DNA from: Thermoleophilia bacterium
GTDB taxonomy: Bacteria > Actinomycetota > Thermoleophilia > Miltoncostaeales > Miltoncostaeaceae
Assembly: GCA_017853415.1 (NCBI GenBank)
Contig: JAFMJQ010000003.1
Span: 1 to 45,494, forward strand
Reading direction: 5' to 3'
DNA: 45,494 bases
Below are positions 33,547 through 42,959 of the stretch, piece by piece. The notes under the pieces were generated by a model that ran no database searches, was not told the DNA's origin, and was given only the letters and a program-made list of their open reading frames with translations. Positions within the stretch are counted from its first letter, which is position 1. Each line of letters starts with the position of its first letter. Made by a program: the position numbers and the translations under genes.

Positions 33547-35728
33547 GCACGACCTCGTGATCGAGGGCATGACCTGCGCGGCCTGCGTGTCGCGCGTGGA
33601 GAAGGCCCTCAACACGGTCGACGGGGTGAGCGCCTCGGTGAGCCTGGCCACCGAGCGTGCCCGCGTGGAGGCCCCGCCCGGCGTGGGCGACGATGTCCTC
33701 ATCGCGGCCGTGCGCAAGGCGGGGTACGACGCCGTGCCGGCCGGGCAGGCGCCCCCCGCCGATGATGACGCGGCGGCCGTGGCCACCGACCGCCTGCGCA
33801 GGCGGCTGGTGTGGGCGGCATGGCTCACCGTGCCGCTGATGCTGCTCTCGATGATCCCCCCGCTGCAGTTCCCGGGGTGGCAGTGGGTGTCGCTCGTGCT
33901 GGCCACGCCGGTGGTGTGGTGGTGCGGGTGGACCTTCCACGTCGGCGCCTGGCGCGCGCTGATGCACCGCTCGTTCTCGATGGACAGCCTCATCTCGCTG
34001 GGGTCGGGCGTGTCGTGGGCGTGGTCGGTGGTGGCGCTGCTGTTCCTCGGCGCCGGCGAGATCGGCATGACCATGCACATGTCGTTGCTGCCCTCCGACG
34101 CCGCGGGGGCGGAGATCTACTTCGAGGTGGCGGCGGGCATCGTCACGCTCGTGCTGCTCGGGCGGTTCCTCGAGGCCCGGGCGCGCCGCAGCGCGGGGCA
34201 GGCGATCCGCGCCCTGCTGGCGCTCGCGCCGGACACCGCGCTGGTGCTGCGCGACGGTGCCGAGGTGCAGGTGCCCGCTGCATCGGTGCAGGTGGGCGAG
34301 CTCGTGGTGGTGCGCCCGGGCGATCGCATCCCCGTGGACGGCGAGGTGGAGGAGGGTGCGTCGGCCGTCGACCGCGCGCTGCTCACCGGCGAGAGCGTGC
34401 CGGTGGAGGTGGGCCCCGGCGACCCCGTGGAGGGCGGTGCACTCAACGCCGGCGGGCGCATCACGGTGCGGGCCACCCGCGTGGGCTCGGAGACCGCCGT
34501 GCACCGGGTGGCGCGCCTCGTGGAGGCCGCGCAGGCCGGCAAGGCACCGGTGCAGCGACTGGCCGACCGCGTGGCCGCGGTGTTCGTGCCCGTGGTCATG
34601 GTCATCGCCCTGGGCACGCTCATCGGCTGGCTGGCCACCGGGCACCCGGCCGGCGAGGCCATGACGGCCGCGGTGGCCGTGCTGGTGATCTCGTGCCCCT
34701 GCGCGCTCGGCCTGGCAACTCCCGCCGCGTTGATGGTGGGCACCGGCCGCGGCGCCCAGCTGGGAATCCTCATCCGCGGGCCCGAGGTGCTCGAGAGCAC
34801 GCGCGCCGTGACCGTCGCGGTGCTCGACAAGACCGGCACCCTCACCGAGGGCGTGATGAAGGTGGCCCGGGTGGCGCCCGCGCCCGGGTGGGATGCCGAC
34901 GACGTGCTGGCGCTGGCCGGAGCCGCGGAGTCGGGCAGCGAGCACCCCATCGGGCGGGCCATCGCCGAGGCCGCGGCCGACGTGCGCCCCCTGGCCGCCG
35001 CCGGGTCGTTCCGCGCCGCCGCGGGGGTGGGGGTCACCGCCGAGGTGGGCGGCCGCACGGTCACGGTGGGGCGCAGCGACGAGGTGACAGGCGCCCTGCT
35101 GCCCGAGCGCGATGCGGCGCTGGCGGAGGGCCGCACGGTGGTGGCGGTGCAGGTGGATGGCGAGCAGGCCGGCGTGGTGGCGGTGAGCGACGTCATGCGC
35201 CCGGAGACCCCCCGGGCCATCGCGATGCTGCGCGAGCTCGGCCTGCGTCCGGTGATGCTCACGGGCGATGGCGCGGCGCCCGCCCGCGCCGTCGCGGCCG
35301 CTGCGGGCATCGACGAGGTGGTGAGCGACGTCATGCCCGAGGACAAGGAGCGGGTGGTGCGCGAGCTGCAGGAGGCCGGCGAGGTGGTGGCCATGGCCGG
35401 CGACGGCGTGAATGACGCCCCGGCGCTCGTGCGCGCCGACCTGGGCATCGCCATCGGCACGGGCACCGACGTGGCCGCCGAGGCGTCCGACATCACGCTG
35501 GTCACCCCCGACCCGCGCGCGATCGCCGACGCCATCCGGCTGTCGCGTCGCACGCTGCGCACGATCCAGGGCAACCTCGTGTGGGCCTTCGGCTACAACG
35601 TCGCCGCCATCCCGCTGGCCGTGGTGGGGCTGCTCAACCCGCTCATCGCCGCTGCGGCCATGGGGCTCTCGAGCATCTTCGTGGTCACGAACTCCCTGCG
35701 CCTGCGGGGTTTCAAGCCCGCCCGCTAG
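33539..35728 (+). CDS. copA: Copper-translocating P1B-type ATPase
   Basis: 729 residues from TTG 33539, overlapping copZ by 8 bases; GTG 33557 is another possible start. Cu(I) exporter: N-terminal metal-binding domain GMTCAACVSRVEKAL (CAAC), eight transmembrane helices, actuator LTGESVPVEVG, transmembrane metal site CPCALGLATP, phosphorylation site DKTGTLTEG, the P1B-specific SEHPIGRAI, and hinge GDGVNDAPAL. Length is normal for a single-HMA CopA. No copper regulator (CsoR, CueR) is visible between the gene and its neighbours. Confidence 0.94.
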   Translation: MPEHDLVIEGMTCAACVSRVEKALNTVDGVSASVSLATERARVEAPPGVGDDVLIAAVRKAGYDAVPAGQAPPADDDAAAVATDRLRRRLVWAAWLTVPLMLLSMIPPLQFPGWQWVSLVLATPVVWWCGWTFHVGAWRALMHRSFSMDSLISLGSGVSWAWSVVALLFLGAGEIGMTMHMSLLPSDAAGAEIYFEVAAGIVTLVLLGRFLEARARRSAGQAIRALLALAPDTALVLRDGAEVQVPAASVQVGELVVVRPGDRIPVDGEVEEGASAVDRALLTGESVPVEVGPGDPVEGGALNAGGRITVRATRVGSETAVHRVARLVEAAQAGKAPVQRLADRVAAVFVPVVMVIALGTLIGWLATGHPAGEAMTAAVAVLVISCPCALGLATPAALMVGTGRGAQLGILIRGPEVLESTRAVTVAVLDKTGTLTEGVMKVARVAPAPGWDADDVLALAGAAESGSEHPIGRAIAEAAADVRPLAAAGSFRAAAGVGVTAEVGGRTVTVGRSDEVTGALLPERDAALAEGRTVVAVQVDGEQAGVVAVSDVMRPETPRAIAMLRELGLRPVMLTGDGAAPARAVAAAAGIDEVVSDVMPEDKERVVRELQEAGEVVAMAGDGVNDAPALVRADLGIAIGTGTDVAAEASDITLVTPDPRAIADAIRLSRRTLRTIQGNLVWAFGYNVAAIPLAVVGLLNPLIAAAAMGLSSIFVVTNSLRLRGFKPAR

Positions 35729-35817
35729 GCGAATCGTGCGGCCCGTGGGGCAGTGCGGCGCCTCGTTGTTACCCTTTCAGGCAGTCCGAGCCCCTGTCAC
35801 GGAGAGAACCCCACCCC

Positions 35818-36654
35818 ATGTCGCGCGACGCTCGAGTATCCGAAGTCGCTCCCGTACAGCGCGCGTCCCTCTGGGTGGCCGCGGTGGGTTTCATCGTGCT
35901 GGCGATCGGGTCGTCCGGGCCCGCCCTGTTCCCGGACTACGGCCGTCTGAGTTGGGCGCTGGGCACGCTCGGGCCCTGCATCATCGCCGCAGCGCTGGTG
36001 ATGGATTGGCGTCGTCTGGTCGATCGGTGCGGCCACGCCGCGGTCGTCCTCTACATCCTCGCGCTCGTCACCTTTGGCGCCATGCACTTTCCGTACGCGG
36101 TCAACCCCGATTCCCTGGGGGACGAGACCGCGACCCTGGTGGGCTTCATCATGTCCGGGAGCGCCGCGATCTTCGCCGCGCTCGGCATCTTCATGGTGAT
36201 GGCGCGCAAGGAGGCCCAGCTCGACCGCCCCAGCGATTCGGCCGGCCGGGGAATCGAGGCCACCTTCATGCAGTTGTTGATCTTCGGTGTGGGCTTTCTC
36301 CTTTACGGAGTGGACTTTCTCTGGGTTGGTGACGAGACCACCAACTACGCGCAGTTCTCGCTTCTCATCGTCGCCGTCGCGCTGATGCTGATAGGCGTCA
36401 TCTCGTTTCGTGCATACCTGACGCTGCAAATGGGACGACTCGCCGTCGCCGCCGTCATGCTGGCGCTGCTGTTGTTCGTCGCGAACTGGGTCCTCCACGC
36501 ATTCCCCGCCGCTGCGGACGAGGAATGGCGCCTCTCGCTGGCCTTTACCGCCGCCGCCTATGTGCTGGGCGGAGTCGCCTGTGCCCTGGCTGCGGTGCAC
36601 AAGGCGAATGCCTCCGTGGCCGGGGTCTCACCGCTTTCACCCGCGGTCCCGTGA
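35818..36654 (+). CDS. Multi-pass membrane protein of unknown function
   Basis: 278 residues, ATG 35818, GGAGAG eleven bases upstream. About eight transmembrane helices in alternating pairs: SLWVAAVGFIVLAIG, LGTLGPCIIAAALVM, AAVVLYILALVTFGA, LVGFIMSGSAAIFAALGIFMV, FMQLLIFGVGFLLYG, FSLLIVAVALMLIGVISF, VAAVMLALLLFVANWVL, FTAAAYVLGGVACALAA. No catalytic residues stand out. Its codons are less GC-biased than those of its neighbours (for example GTGGGCTTTCTCCTTTACGG near 36290), which might mean recent acquisition or weak expression. Confidence 0.7.
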   Translation: MSRDARVSEVAPVQRASLWVAAVGFIVLAIGSSGPALFPDYGRLSWALGTLGPCIIAAALVMDWRRLVDRCGHAAVVLYILALVTFGAMHFPYAVNPDSLGDETATLVGFIMSGSAAIFAALGIFMVMARKEAQLDRPSDSAGRGIEATFMQLLIFGVGFLLYGVDFLWVGDETTNYAQFSLLIVAVALMLIGVISFRAYLTLQMGRLAVAAVMLALLLFVANWVLHAFPAAADEEWRLSLAFTAAAYVLGGVACALAAVHKANASVAGVSPLSPAVP

Positions 36655-36671
36655 CGCCCCCGGCATGCGGA

Positions 36672-36705
36672 CGGGCCTCCCCGGGTCGTCGGGGGTCGAG
36701 GCCCG
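36672..36705 (+). terminator. Hairpin after the membrane-protein gene
   Basis: Inverted repeat CGGGCCTC (36672-36679) / GAGGCCCG (36698-36705), with additional C/G pairing possible in the 18-base loop, located between the genes ending at 36654 and starting at 36724. No T-tract. Confidence 0.5.
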
Positions 36706-36710
36706 CCCGG

Positions 36711-36716
36711 TAGGCT
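36711..36716 (+). promoter_or_regulatory. -10 box TAGGCT for the argininosuccinate-lyase-like gene (leaderless)
   Basis: TAGGCT with seven bases to GTG 36724, directly downstream of the hairpin. Confidence 0.5.
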
Positions 36717-36723
36717 GCCGGGC

Positions 36724-38226
36724 GTGGCGCACGACTACCTCGGAAGCGGCGGGCGGCTCGATGGCGGCCCCGCCGACGCGCTGGTGGCGGCCGGGTACCG
36801 GTACGAGTCGGCGGCCGGTCCCCGCCTGGCCGACGGACTGAGCACGTCCGACCTCGCGCACGTGGTGGCGCTGGCGGAGGCCGGTGCGATCCCCGCCGAG
36901 CAGGCGAAGGCGCTGCTCGCCGCGCTGCTCGAGCTCGATGCCATCCCGGGTGATGAGTTCCCCTGGGACCCCGCGCTGGGCGACGCCTTCAACAGCCGCG
37001 AGCACCAGCTGAAGGAGCGCGCGGGCAGGGTGGCCGCCGGCTGGCTGTCCGCAGGGCGCCCGCGACGCGAGGCCTTCCGCGTGGGCCTGCGCCTCGTGGC
37101 CCGCGACGCCGCGCGCGACCTGCATGACGCCTGCATCGACCTCGCCGACGCCCTCGTGCATCTGGCCGACCGCCACGCCACCGACCTTGCCGCCGACTAC
37201 ACCTACCTGCAGCCCGCGCAGCCCACGCGCCTCGGCCATCTGATCCTCGCCTACGCCTATCCGGTGCTGCGCGATGCCGGGCGCCTGCGCGCCATCCACG
37301 CCGAGCTCGACATGTCGGTGGCCGGCGCCGGCGGCAGCGCGGGGTCGCGCTGGCCGCTCGACCGCGCGCGCCTTGCCGAGCTGCTCGGCGCATCCGGCGT
37401 GGTGCCACACGTGAAGGACGCCATGTGGCAGTGGGATCCCTACGTCGACCTGCTCGCCGCGGCGGCCGCCACGGCCATGCACCAGAGCGAGCTCGCGCAG
37501 GATCTCGAGATCCTGGCCAGCCAGGAGTTCGGCATCGCCACCCTGGCCGACGAGCACAGCCGCGCAAGCGCGCTGATGCCCCAGAAGAAGAACCCCTACG
37601 CGCTCGCGGTGGTGCGGGCCACCGCCGGCACCGTGTCGGGCGACCTCGCCGGCGTGCTGGTGGCGCTGCACACCGGATCTGCCCGCACCGATCACTTCCA
37701 CGTGCTGAACACCGTGGTGCCCCGCGCCATGGACGAGGTGATCGCCTCCACGCGGCTCATGGCGGCGGTGGTCGACCGCATGACGCTCGATGCCACGCGC
37801 GCCGGTGAGGCCGCCCGCCGTGGGTTCATCACCGCCGCCGACCTCAGCGACGTGCTGGCACAGGACGCGGGCCTCGACTACCGCACGGCGCATCACGTGG
37901 TGGGTCGCGCGGTGAAGATGCTGGTCGATGCGGGACAGGACGAGTCGGCGCTCACGCCGGCCCTGCTGGCCGAGGCGGCGAAGGCCAGCGACGGCATCGA
38001 CCTGGTGGTTGACGAGGCGCTCATCGCGAAGGCGCTCGATCCTGGCGCCGCCGCCGACACGCGCCTGCAGCAGGGCTCGTCGGCGCCCGGCGAGACCGAG
38101 GCCATGGTGGCCGCGTGCGCCGAGGAGGTCGCGGGTTCGCGGGAGTGGGCGCGCGATGCCGCCGGGCGCGCTGCCGCGGCCCACGCCGCGCTGCGCGACG
38201 TGGCCCGGGGAATGGCCGCGGGCTAG
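36724..38226 (+). CDS. Divergent argininosuccinate lyase-like protein
   Basis: 500 residues from GTG 36724. A member of the fumarase/aspartase superfamily closest to ArgH: FNSREHQLKER, TYLQPAQPTRLGHLILAYAY, and the signature ASALMPQKKNPYALAVVR. Two positions are unusual. The His of the ArgH motif GYTHLQRAQP, which is part of its active site, is Tyr here (DYTYLQPAQP). In the superfamily signature GSSxMPxKxN, G and the second S are replaced (ASALMPQKKN). No other arg genes are adjacent. The protein might cleave a different substrate or be a paralogue; its reaction is undecided. Convergent with the ECF S-component gene, 4 bases apart. Confidence 0.78.
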   Translation: MAHDYLGSGGRLDGGPADALVAAGYRYESAAGPRLADGLSTSDLAHVVALAEAGAIPAEQAKALLAALLELDAIPGDEFPWDPALGDAFNSREHQLKERAGRVAAGWLSAGRPRREAFRVGLRLVARDAARDLHDACIDLADALVHLADRHATDLAADYTYLQPAQPTRLGHLILAYAYPVLRDAGRLRAIHAELDMSVAGAGGSAGSRWPLDRARLAELLGASGVVPHVKDAMWQWDPYVDLLAAAAATAMHQSELAQDLEILASQEFGIATLADEHSRASALMPQKKNPYALAVVRATAGTVSGDLAGVLVALHTGSARTDHFHVLNTVVPRAMDEVIASTRLMAAVVDRMTLDATRAGEAARRGFITAADLSDVLAQDAGLDYRTAHHVVGRAVKMLVDAGQDESALTPALLAEAAKASDGIDLVVDEALIAKALDPGAAADTRLQQGSSAPGETEAMVAACAEEVAGSREWARDAAGRAAAAHAALRDVARGMAAG

Positions 38227-38230
38227 GGCC

Positions 38231-38854
38231 TCAGGGCGAGGCCGCGCCCGGGGCGGGCGCGTTGGTGACCCTCACCCGCGCCGCGTACCGGCTGAGCAGG
38301 CGGTAGAGCGCCGGCCCGATGATGAGCGCGAAGACCACGTTGCCGATGGCGGCGGCGATGTCGAACCACGCGCTCGCGATGCTCACGGTGATGAACGCCG
38401 CCCACGAGACCTCCGGGCCGAAGGTGGCGAGGTACCACAGGTTCATCATCCAGCCGAAGGCGAATCCCCACGCGCCGGCGATGCAGGCCAGGCCCAGGCG
38501 CGTGCGGGTGGCCGGCCGGAACAGGGCCCCGGATGCGCCGACGGCACCCCAGAGCAGCATCTGGGCGGGGGTCCACGGGCCCTGCCCCAGGAATGCGTTC
38601 GAGATCAGGGCGGCCAGCGCGCCCACGGCCATGCCCGCGCGGGCGCCGAGCGCCGCCCCGGTGACCAGGCACATGGTGGTGACCGGCTTCACCGATGGCA
38701 CGGCGGCGAACAGCACGCGCCCGGCCGCGGTTGCGGCGCCCAGCGTGGCCGTGAGCGCGAGCATCTTCGGCCCCGTCGACCCGCGTTCCCACGCGGCCCA
38801 GCCCACGAGCAGGATCGCCACGCTGGCGAGGATGACGACTGCCGCCGCGCTCAT
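38231..38854 (-). CDS. ECF transporter S component (probably cobalamin or precursor)
   Basis: 207 residues, ATG 38854, 4 bases after the ATPase gene. Five or six membrane helices, with ALTATLGAATAAGRVLFAAVPSVKPVTTMCLVTG and LISNAFLGQGPWTPAQMLLWGAVGA, typical of S components of the CbrT type. S components bind the vitamin and dock on the ATPase/EcfT module. The cobalamin riboswitch in front of the operon indicates cobalamin or a cobinamide-type precursor as cargo. EcfT (the transmembrane coupling protein) is not in the window. Confidence 0.83.
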   Translation of the reverse strand: MSAAAVVILASVAILLVGWAAWERGSTGPKMLALTATLGAATAAGRVLFAAVPSVKPVTTMCLVTGAALGARAGMAVGALAALISNAFLGQGPWTPAQMLLWGAVGASGALFRPATRTRLGLACIAGAWGFAFGWMMNLWYLATFGPEVSWAAFITVSIASAWFDIAAAIGNVVFALIIGPALYRLLSRYAARVRVTNAPAPGAASP

Positions 38855-38858
38855 CGGG

Positions 38859-40322
38859 TCACGCCGTGAGCAGCGCTGCCGGCGGCAGTCCGGTGGGCAC
38901 CGCGTCGCCGTGCACCATCTCGAGCACCTCGTCCGCGGCGGCCACCGCGAACGGGCCGTCGTGGGTGGCCACCAGCACCGCGGCCCCCTCGGCCGCGTGG
39001 CGCCTGATGAGCCGGGCCAGCGCGCGCTTGCGCTCGGGGTCCATGCCGCGCGTGGGCTCGTCGAGCACCAGCACCCGGGGCTCGGCCACGAGGATCGCCG
39101 CGAGGGCCACGCGCTCGCGCTCGCCCACGCTGAGGTCGAGCGGATGGCGGTGCAGCATGTCGCCCAGGTCGAGTGCGTCCGCCGCCCGCGCCACGCGCCG
39201 GTCGCGCTCATCGCCGTCGATGCCGATGGAGCGAAGGGCCACCGCGATCTCGTCGGCCACGCTCTCGGTGAGCAGGTGCCGCCCGGGATCCTGCGGCACC
39301 AGGCCAAGGCGCGGGAACCGCGACTCGGGCGGCAGGGCAGAGACATCGTCATCGCCCAGCAGCACCCGGCCCGATTCGGGGCAGTGCAGGCCCGCGAGCG
39401 TGCGGAGCAGGGTCGACTTGCCGCTGCCGTTGGGTCCCACCAGGGCCGTCACCCGACCGGGCGCCAGGGCCAGCGAGGCGTCGGTGAGCACCGGGCGCCC
39501 CCCGTGGCCGGCCACCACGCGCTCCACGCGCAGCGCCGGGGGCGACACCACCTGGCAGGGCGGCACCGGCTCGGGCGCGGCCTCGTCGGGCCCGGGCGCC
39601 CCCACCTGCCCGCAGCACACCGCCAGCACGCGGTCGGCGATCGGACGCACGCGCTCCGCGCGGTGCTCGGCCACCACCACGGCGGTTCCGCGGTCGGCAA
39701 GCGCCCGCAGCGTGCGCGCGAGCGCGGCGGCGGCGGCGGAATCGAGCTGCGAGGTGGGCTCGTCGAGCAGCAGCAGCCGTGGCTCGCGCGCCAGCACGCC
39801 CGCGATGGCCACGCGCTGCCGCTCGCCGGATGACAGCTCGTCGATGCGGCGCCCACGAAGGTGCCCGGCGTCGGCGTCGCGCAGTGCGCGGTCGACCCGG
39901 CGTGCGATCTCCTCGGCGGGCAGCCCGGCGTTCTGGGGCCCGAACGCCACGTCGCGCTCCACCGTGCCCATCACCGCCTGGGCCTCGGGGTCCTGGAACA
40001 CCATGCCCACCGCCCCGCCGAGCCCCGCCGGGGGCGTGGCCAGGGCGTCGTGCCCCGCCACCTCCACCTGCCCCGACACGGCGCCGCCGTGGAAGTCGGG
40101 CACCAGCCCCGCCAGCGCCCGCAGCAGCGTGCTCTTGCCCCCGCCCGACGGCCCCTCGAGCACCAGCACCTCGCCGGCCCGCACGTCGAGGTCGACGCCG
40201 TCGAGCGCGGCCCGTGGGGAGTCGCCGTACGAGAACGCGAGCGCACGCACGCGGGCCACCACGTGGTCGCGTGAAAGGGGTACCTCATGAGGGTTCCCGG
40301 CGGGATCCCCGTGCACCGTCAC
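38859..40322 (-). CDS. ECF transporter ATPase with two fused ATP-binding domains
   Basis: 487 residues from GTG 40322, with GAGG six bases upstream (GTG 40316 also possible). Two ABC domains in tandem, EcfA and EcfA' fused: first Walker A GPSGGGKST, signature LSSGERQRVA and Walker B LLLLDEPTS; second Walker A GPNGSGKST, signature LSVGERERVA and Walker B VLVLDEPTR, joined by a linker rich in Pro and Gly. Both domains keep catalytic residues (Glu after Walker B, His in AEHRAE and ATHDG). It powers vitamin uptake together with the S component downstream and an EcfT from elsewhere. Expression is governed by a cobalamin riboswitch. Confidence 0.9.
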   Translation of the reverse strand: MTVHGDPAGNPHEVPLSRDHVVARVRALAFSYGDSPRAALDGVDLDVRAGEVLVLEGPSGGGKSTLLRALAGLVPDFHGGAVSGQVEVAGHDALATPPAGLGGAVGMVFQDPEAQAVMGTVERDVAFGPQNAGLPAEEIARRVDRALRDADAGHLRGRRIDELSSGERQRVAIAGVLAREPRLLLLDEPTSQLDSAAAAALARTLRALADRGTAVVVAEHRAERVRPIADRVLAVCCGQVGAPGPDEAAPEPVPPCQVVSPPALRVERVVAGHGGRPVLTDASLALAPGRVTALVGPNGSGKSTLLRTLAGLHCPESGRVLLGDDDVSALPPESRFPRLGLVPQDPGRHLLTESVADEIAVALRSIGIDGDERDRRVARAADALDLGDMLHRHPLDLSVGERERVALAAILVAEPRVLVLDEPTRGMDPERKRALARLIRRHAAEGAAVLVATHDGPFAVAAADEVLEMVHGDAVPTGLPPAALLTA

Positions 40323-40344
40323 CTCAGTCCTCGAAGGTCGTGGC

Positions 40345-40505
40345 GTCAAGGCGGAGGCAGGTCTCCTGGCTCCCGGTCAACGCGCCCCCGCACCTTCCCG
40401 GGGCGAGGCCCCAGTGGCCGGGCCTCATGGGCCCCAGCGGCGACGCTCGCGGTCACAGTGGCGGGACCGCGCCGGAATCACACCGGCTTCCCTCACCACC
40501 GCCCA
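40345..40505 (-). ncRNA. Cobalamin riboswitch
   Basis: On the minus strand the conserved core runs from GGTGGTGAGGGAAGCCGG, through TGTGATTCCGGC and GTCCCGCCACTGTGA, to the B12 box AGCCAGGAGACCTGCC (40371-40356). It ends about 20-35 bases before the ECF ATPase start, so it probably acts on translation or on a transcription decision nearby. Riboswitch class is recognised from the B12 box and the CCGCCACTG element. Confidence 0.93.
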
Positions 40506-40539
40506 TGGCGTTGTGGGGGCAGCCTACAGCGCCATGGGC
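40501..40539. repeat. 10-base inverted repeat bracketing the riboswitch promoter
   Basis: Perfect arms GCCCATGGCG (40501-40510) and CGCCATGGGC (40530-40539). Between them, on the minus strand, lies TAGGCT (40527-40522), the likely -10, with the transcription start predicted near 40515. One arm is upstream of the -10 and the other overlaps the beginning of the transcript, as for a dimeric repressor site. Confidence 0.5.
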
Positions 40540-40588
40540 ACCGCCGGGTGCGAGGTCGCCCGGCATGCCCGAGCGTCCCCCGTACCGG

Positions 40589-41185
40589 CTAGGGGGCCAG
40601 CCGCTCCACCACCCAGCCCGAGGCCCCGCGCACCGCGAGCAGGCGGTCGTGCAGGCCGTCGGGGTCCTCCTGCCAGAACTCGATGGCGCGCGGCTCGAGG
40701 CGCTGGCCGATCCAGCCATCCGGCACGCCCCCGGGGTCGTCCTGTGCCCGCGCGGTCGCGATGCGCCGGTGCAGGTCGGCGCGCGACCCCAGGCGCTCGC
40801 CCTGTCTCCACGCACGGGCCGCCAGGCGGGTCTCCGGACGCCGCCTGGCGAAGTACGCGGCAACGGCGTCGTCGGGCAGGAGCCGCACGGGGCCCTCCAC
40901 CCGCACCTGGCGTCCGAGCCCGGCCCAGTAGAACAGCCCGGCGGCATCCGGGCGGGCCACCGCCTCGCGCGCCTTTCGCGACGCCGAGTCGGTGAGCCAG
41001 TCGAGGCCGTCGGGGCCCCATCCCCTCACGAACACCATGCGGGCCGACGGACGCCCGTCGGCCGCCGCGGTGGCGAGCGCCATGGCCGTGGGCTGGGGCT
41101 GTGATGTCGCCCGGGCCTCGTCGATCCACGCGGCGAGCATCCGTGTCGGGTCGGGCGTGACGTCGTCGGGCAGCAGGGGGGCCAT
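40589..41185 (-). CDS. pdxH: Pyridoxamine 5'-phosphate oxidase
   Basis: 198 residues from ATG 41185. Makes pyridoxal 5'-phosphate using FMN. Family motifs: TAMALATAAADGRPSARMVFVRGW, GLFYWAGLGRQVRVEG, and PRAIEFWQEDPDGLHDRL with the C-terminal RLAP. Normal length. TACCGT seven bases upstream of the ATG gives a leaderless transcript. It is divergent from the aldehyde dehydrogenase. Confidence 0.92.
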   Translation of the reverse strand: MAPLLPDDVTPDPTRMLAAWIDEARATSQPQPTAMALATAAADGRPSARMVFVRGWGPDGLDWLTDSASRKAREAVARPDAAGLFYWAGLGRQVRVEGPVRLLPDDAVAAYFARRRPETRLAARAWRQGERLGSRADLHRRIATARAQDDPGGVPDGWIGQRLEPRAIEFWQEDPDGLHDRLLAVRGASGWVVERLAP

Positions 41186-41192
41186 GCCCGCA

Positions 41193-41202
41193 ACGGTAGC
41201 CT
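41193..41202. promoter_or_regulatory. Overlapping divergent -10 boxes of pdxH and the aldehyde dehydrogenase
   Basis: Minus TACCGT (41198-41193, seven bases to ATG 41185) and plus TAGCCT (41197-41202, seven bases to ATG 41210) share TA at 41197-41198. Both transcripts leaderless; only 24 bases lie between the start codons. Confidence 0.55.
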
Positions 41203-41209
41203 GCCGTGC

Positions 41210-42664
<1,455 letters not shown>

Positions 42665-42669
42665 ACGAC

Positions 42670-42695
42670 GGAGCCCGGCGCGACGGCCGGGCTCC
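42670..42695. terminator. Hairpin between the aldehyde dehydrogenase and tRNA-Tyr
   Basis: Perfect 10-base inverted repeat GGAGCCCGGC / GCCGGGCTCC with a 6-base loop, 5 bases after the stop codon; could serve both strands. Confidence 0.65.
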
Positions 42696-42704
42696 GGTTC
42701 CAGA

Positions 42705-42786
42705 TGGCGGGAGAAGGATTTGAACCTTCGTAGGCAGAGCCGACGGTTTTACAGACCGCTCCCTTTGACCACTCGGGCATCCCGCC
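42705..42786 (-). tRNA. tRNA-Tyr (GTA)
   Basis: Class II tRNA on the minus strand with a long variable arm: acceptor GGCGGGA/TCCCGCC, anticodon loop CTGTAAA (GTA), T-arm GAAGG-TTCAAAT-CCTTC, discriminator A. CCA not encoded. Confidence 0.95.
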
Positions 42787-42879
42787 AGATGGCCGCGGCA
42801 CCTTAGCGGAGCAGCGTGCCGGGTCTCAACGACCTGCGGCCCCGGGGGCTCCCCGGTGCCCCTCGGGCGCCACGGGGGA

Positions 42880-42900
42880 TTTCGCCCCCCGACGGCGAAA
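42880..42900. repeat. Small inverted repeat upstream of the aquaporin gene
   Basis: TTTCGCC / GGCGAAA with a 7-base spacer, about 60 bases before the aquaporin start and 94 after the tRNA. Could be an operator or a weak hairpin. Nothing else is recognised between 42787 and 42959. Confidence 0.35.
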
Positions 42901-42959
42901 CCGATTGCGCGGCCACGCGTGCCGCACCGCATTCGTGTCCCTGACGCAGGAGTTGTCCC

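Noticed and set aside
42880-42900. Terminator for tRNA-Tyr
   Set aside because: The tRNA is on the minus strand and its 3' end is at 42705, so this repeat is upstream, not downstream, of it.
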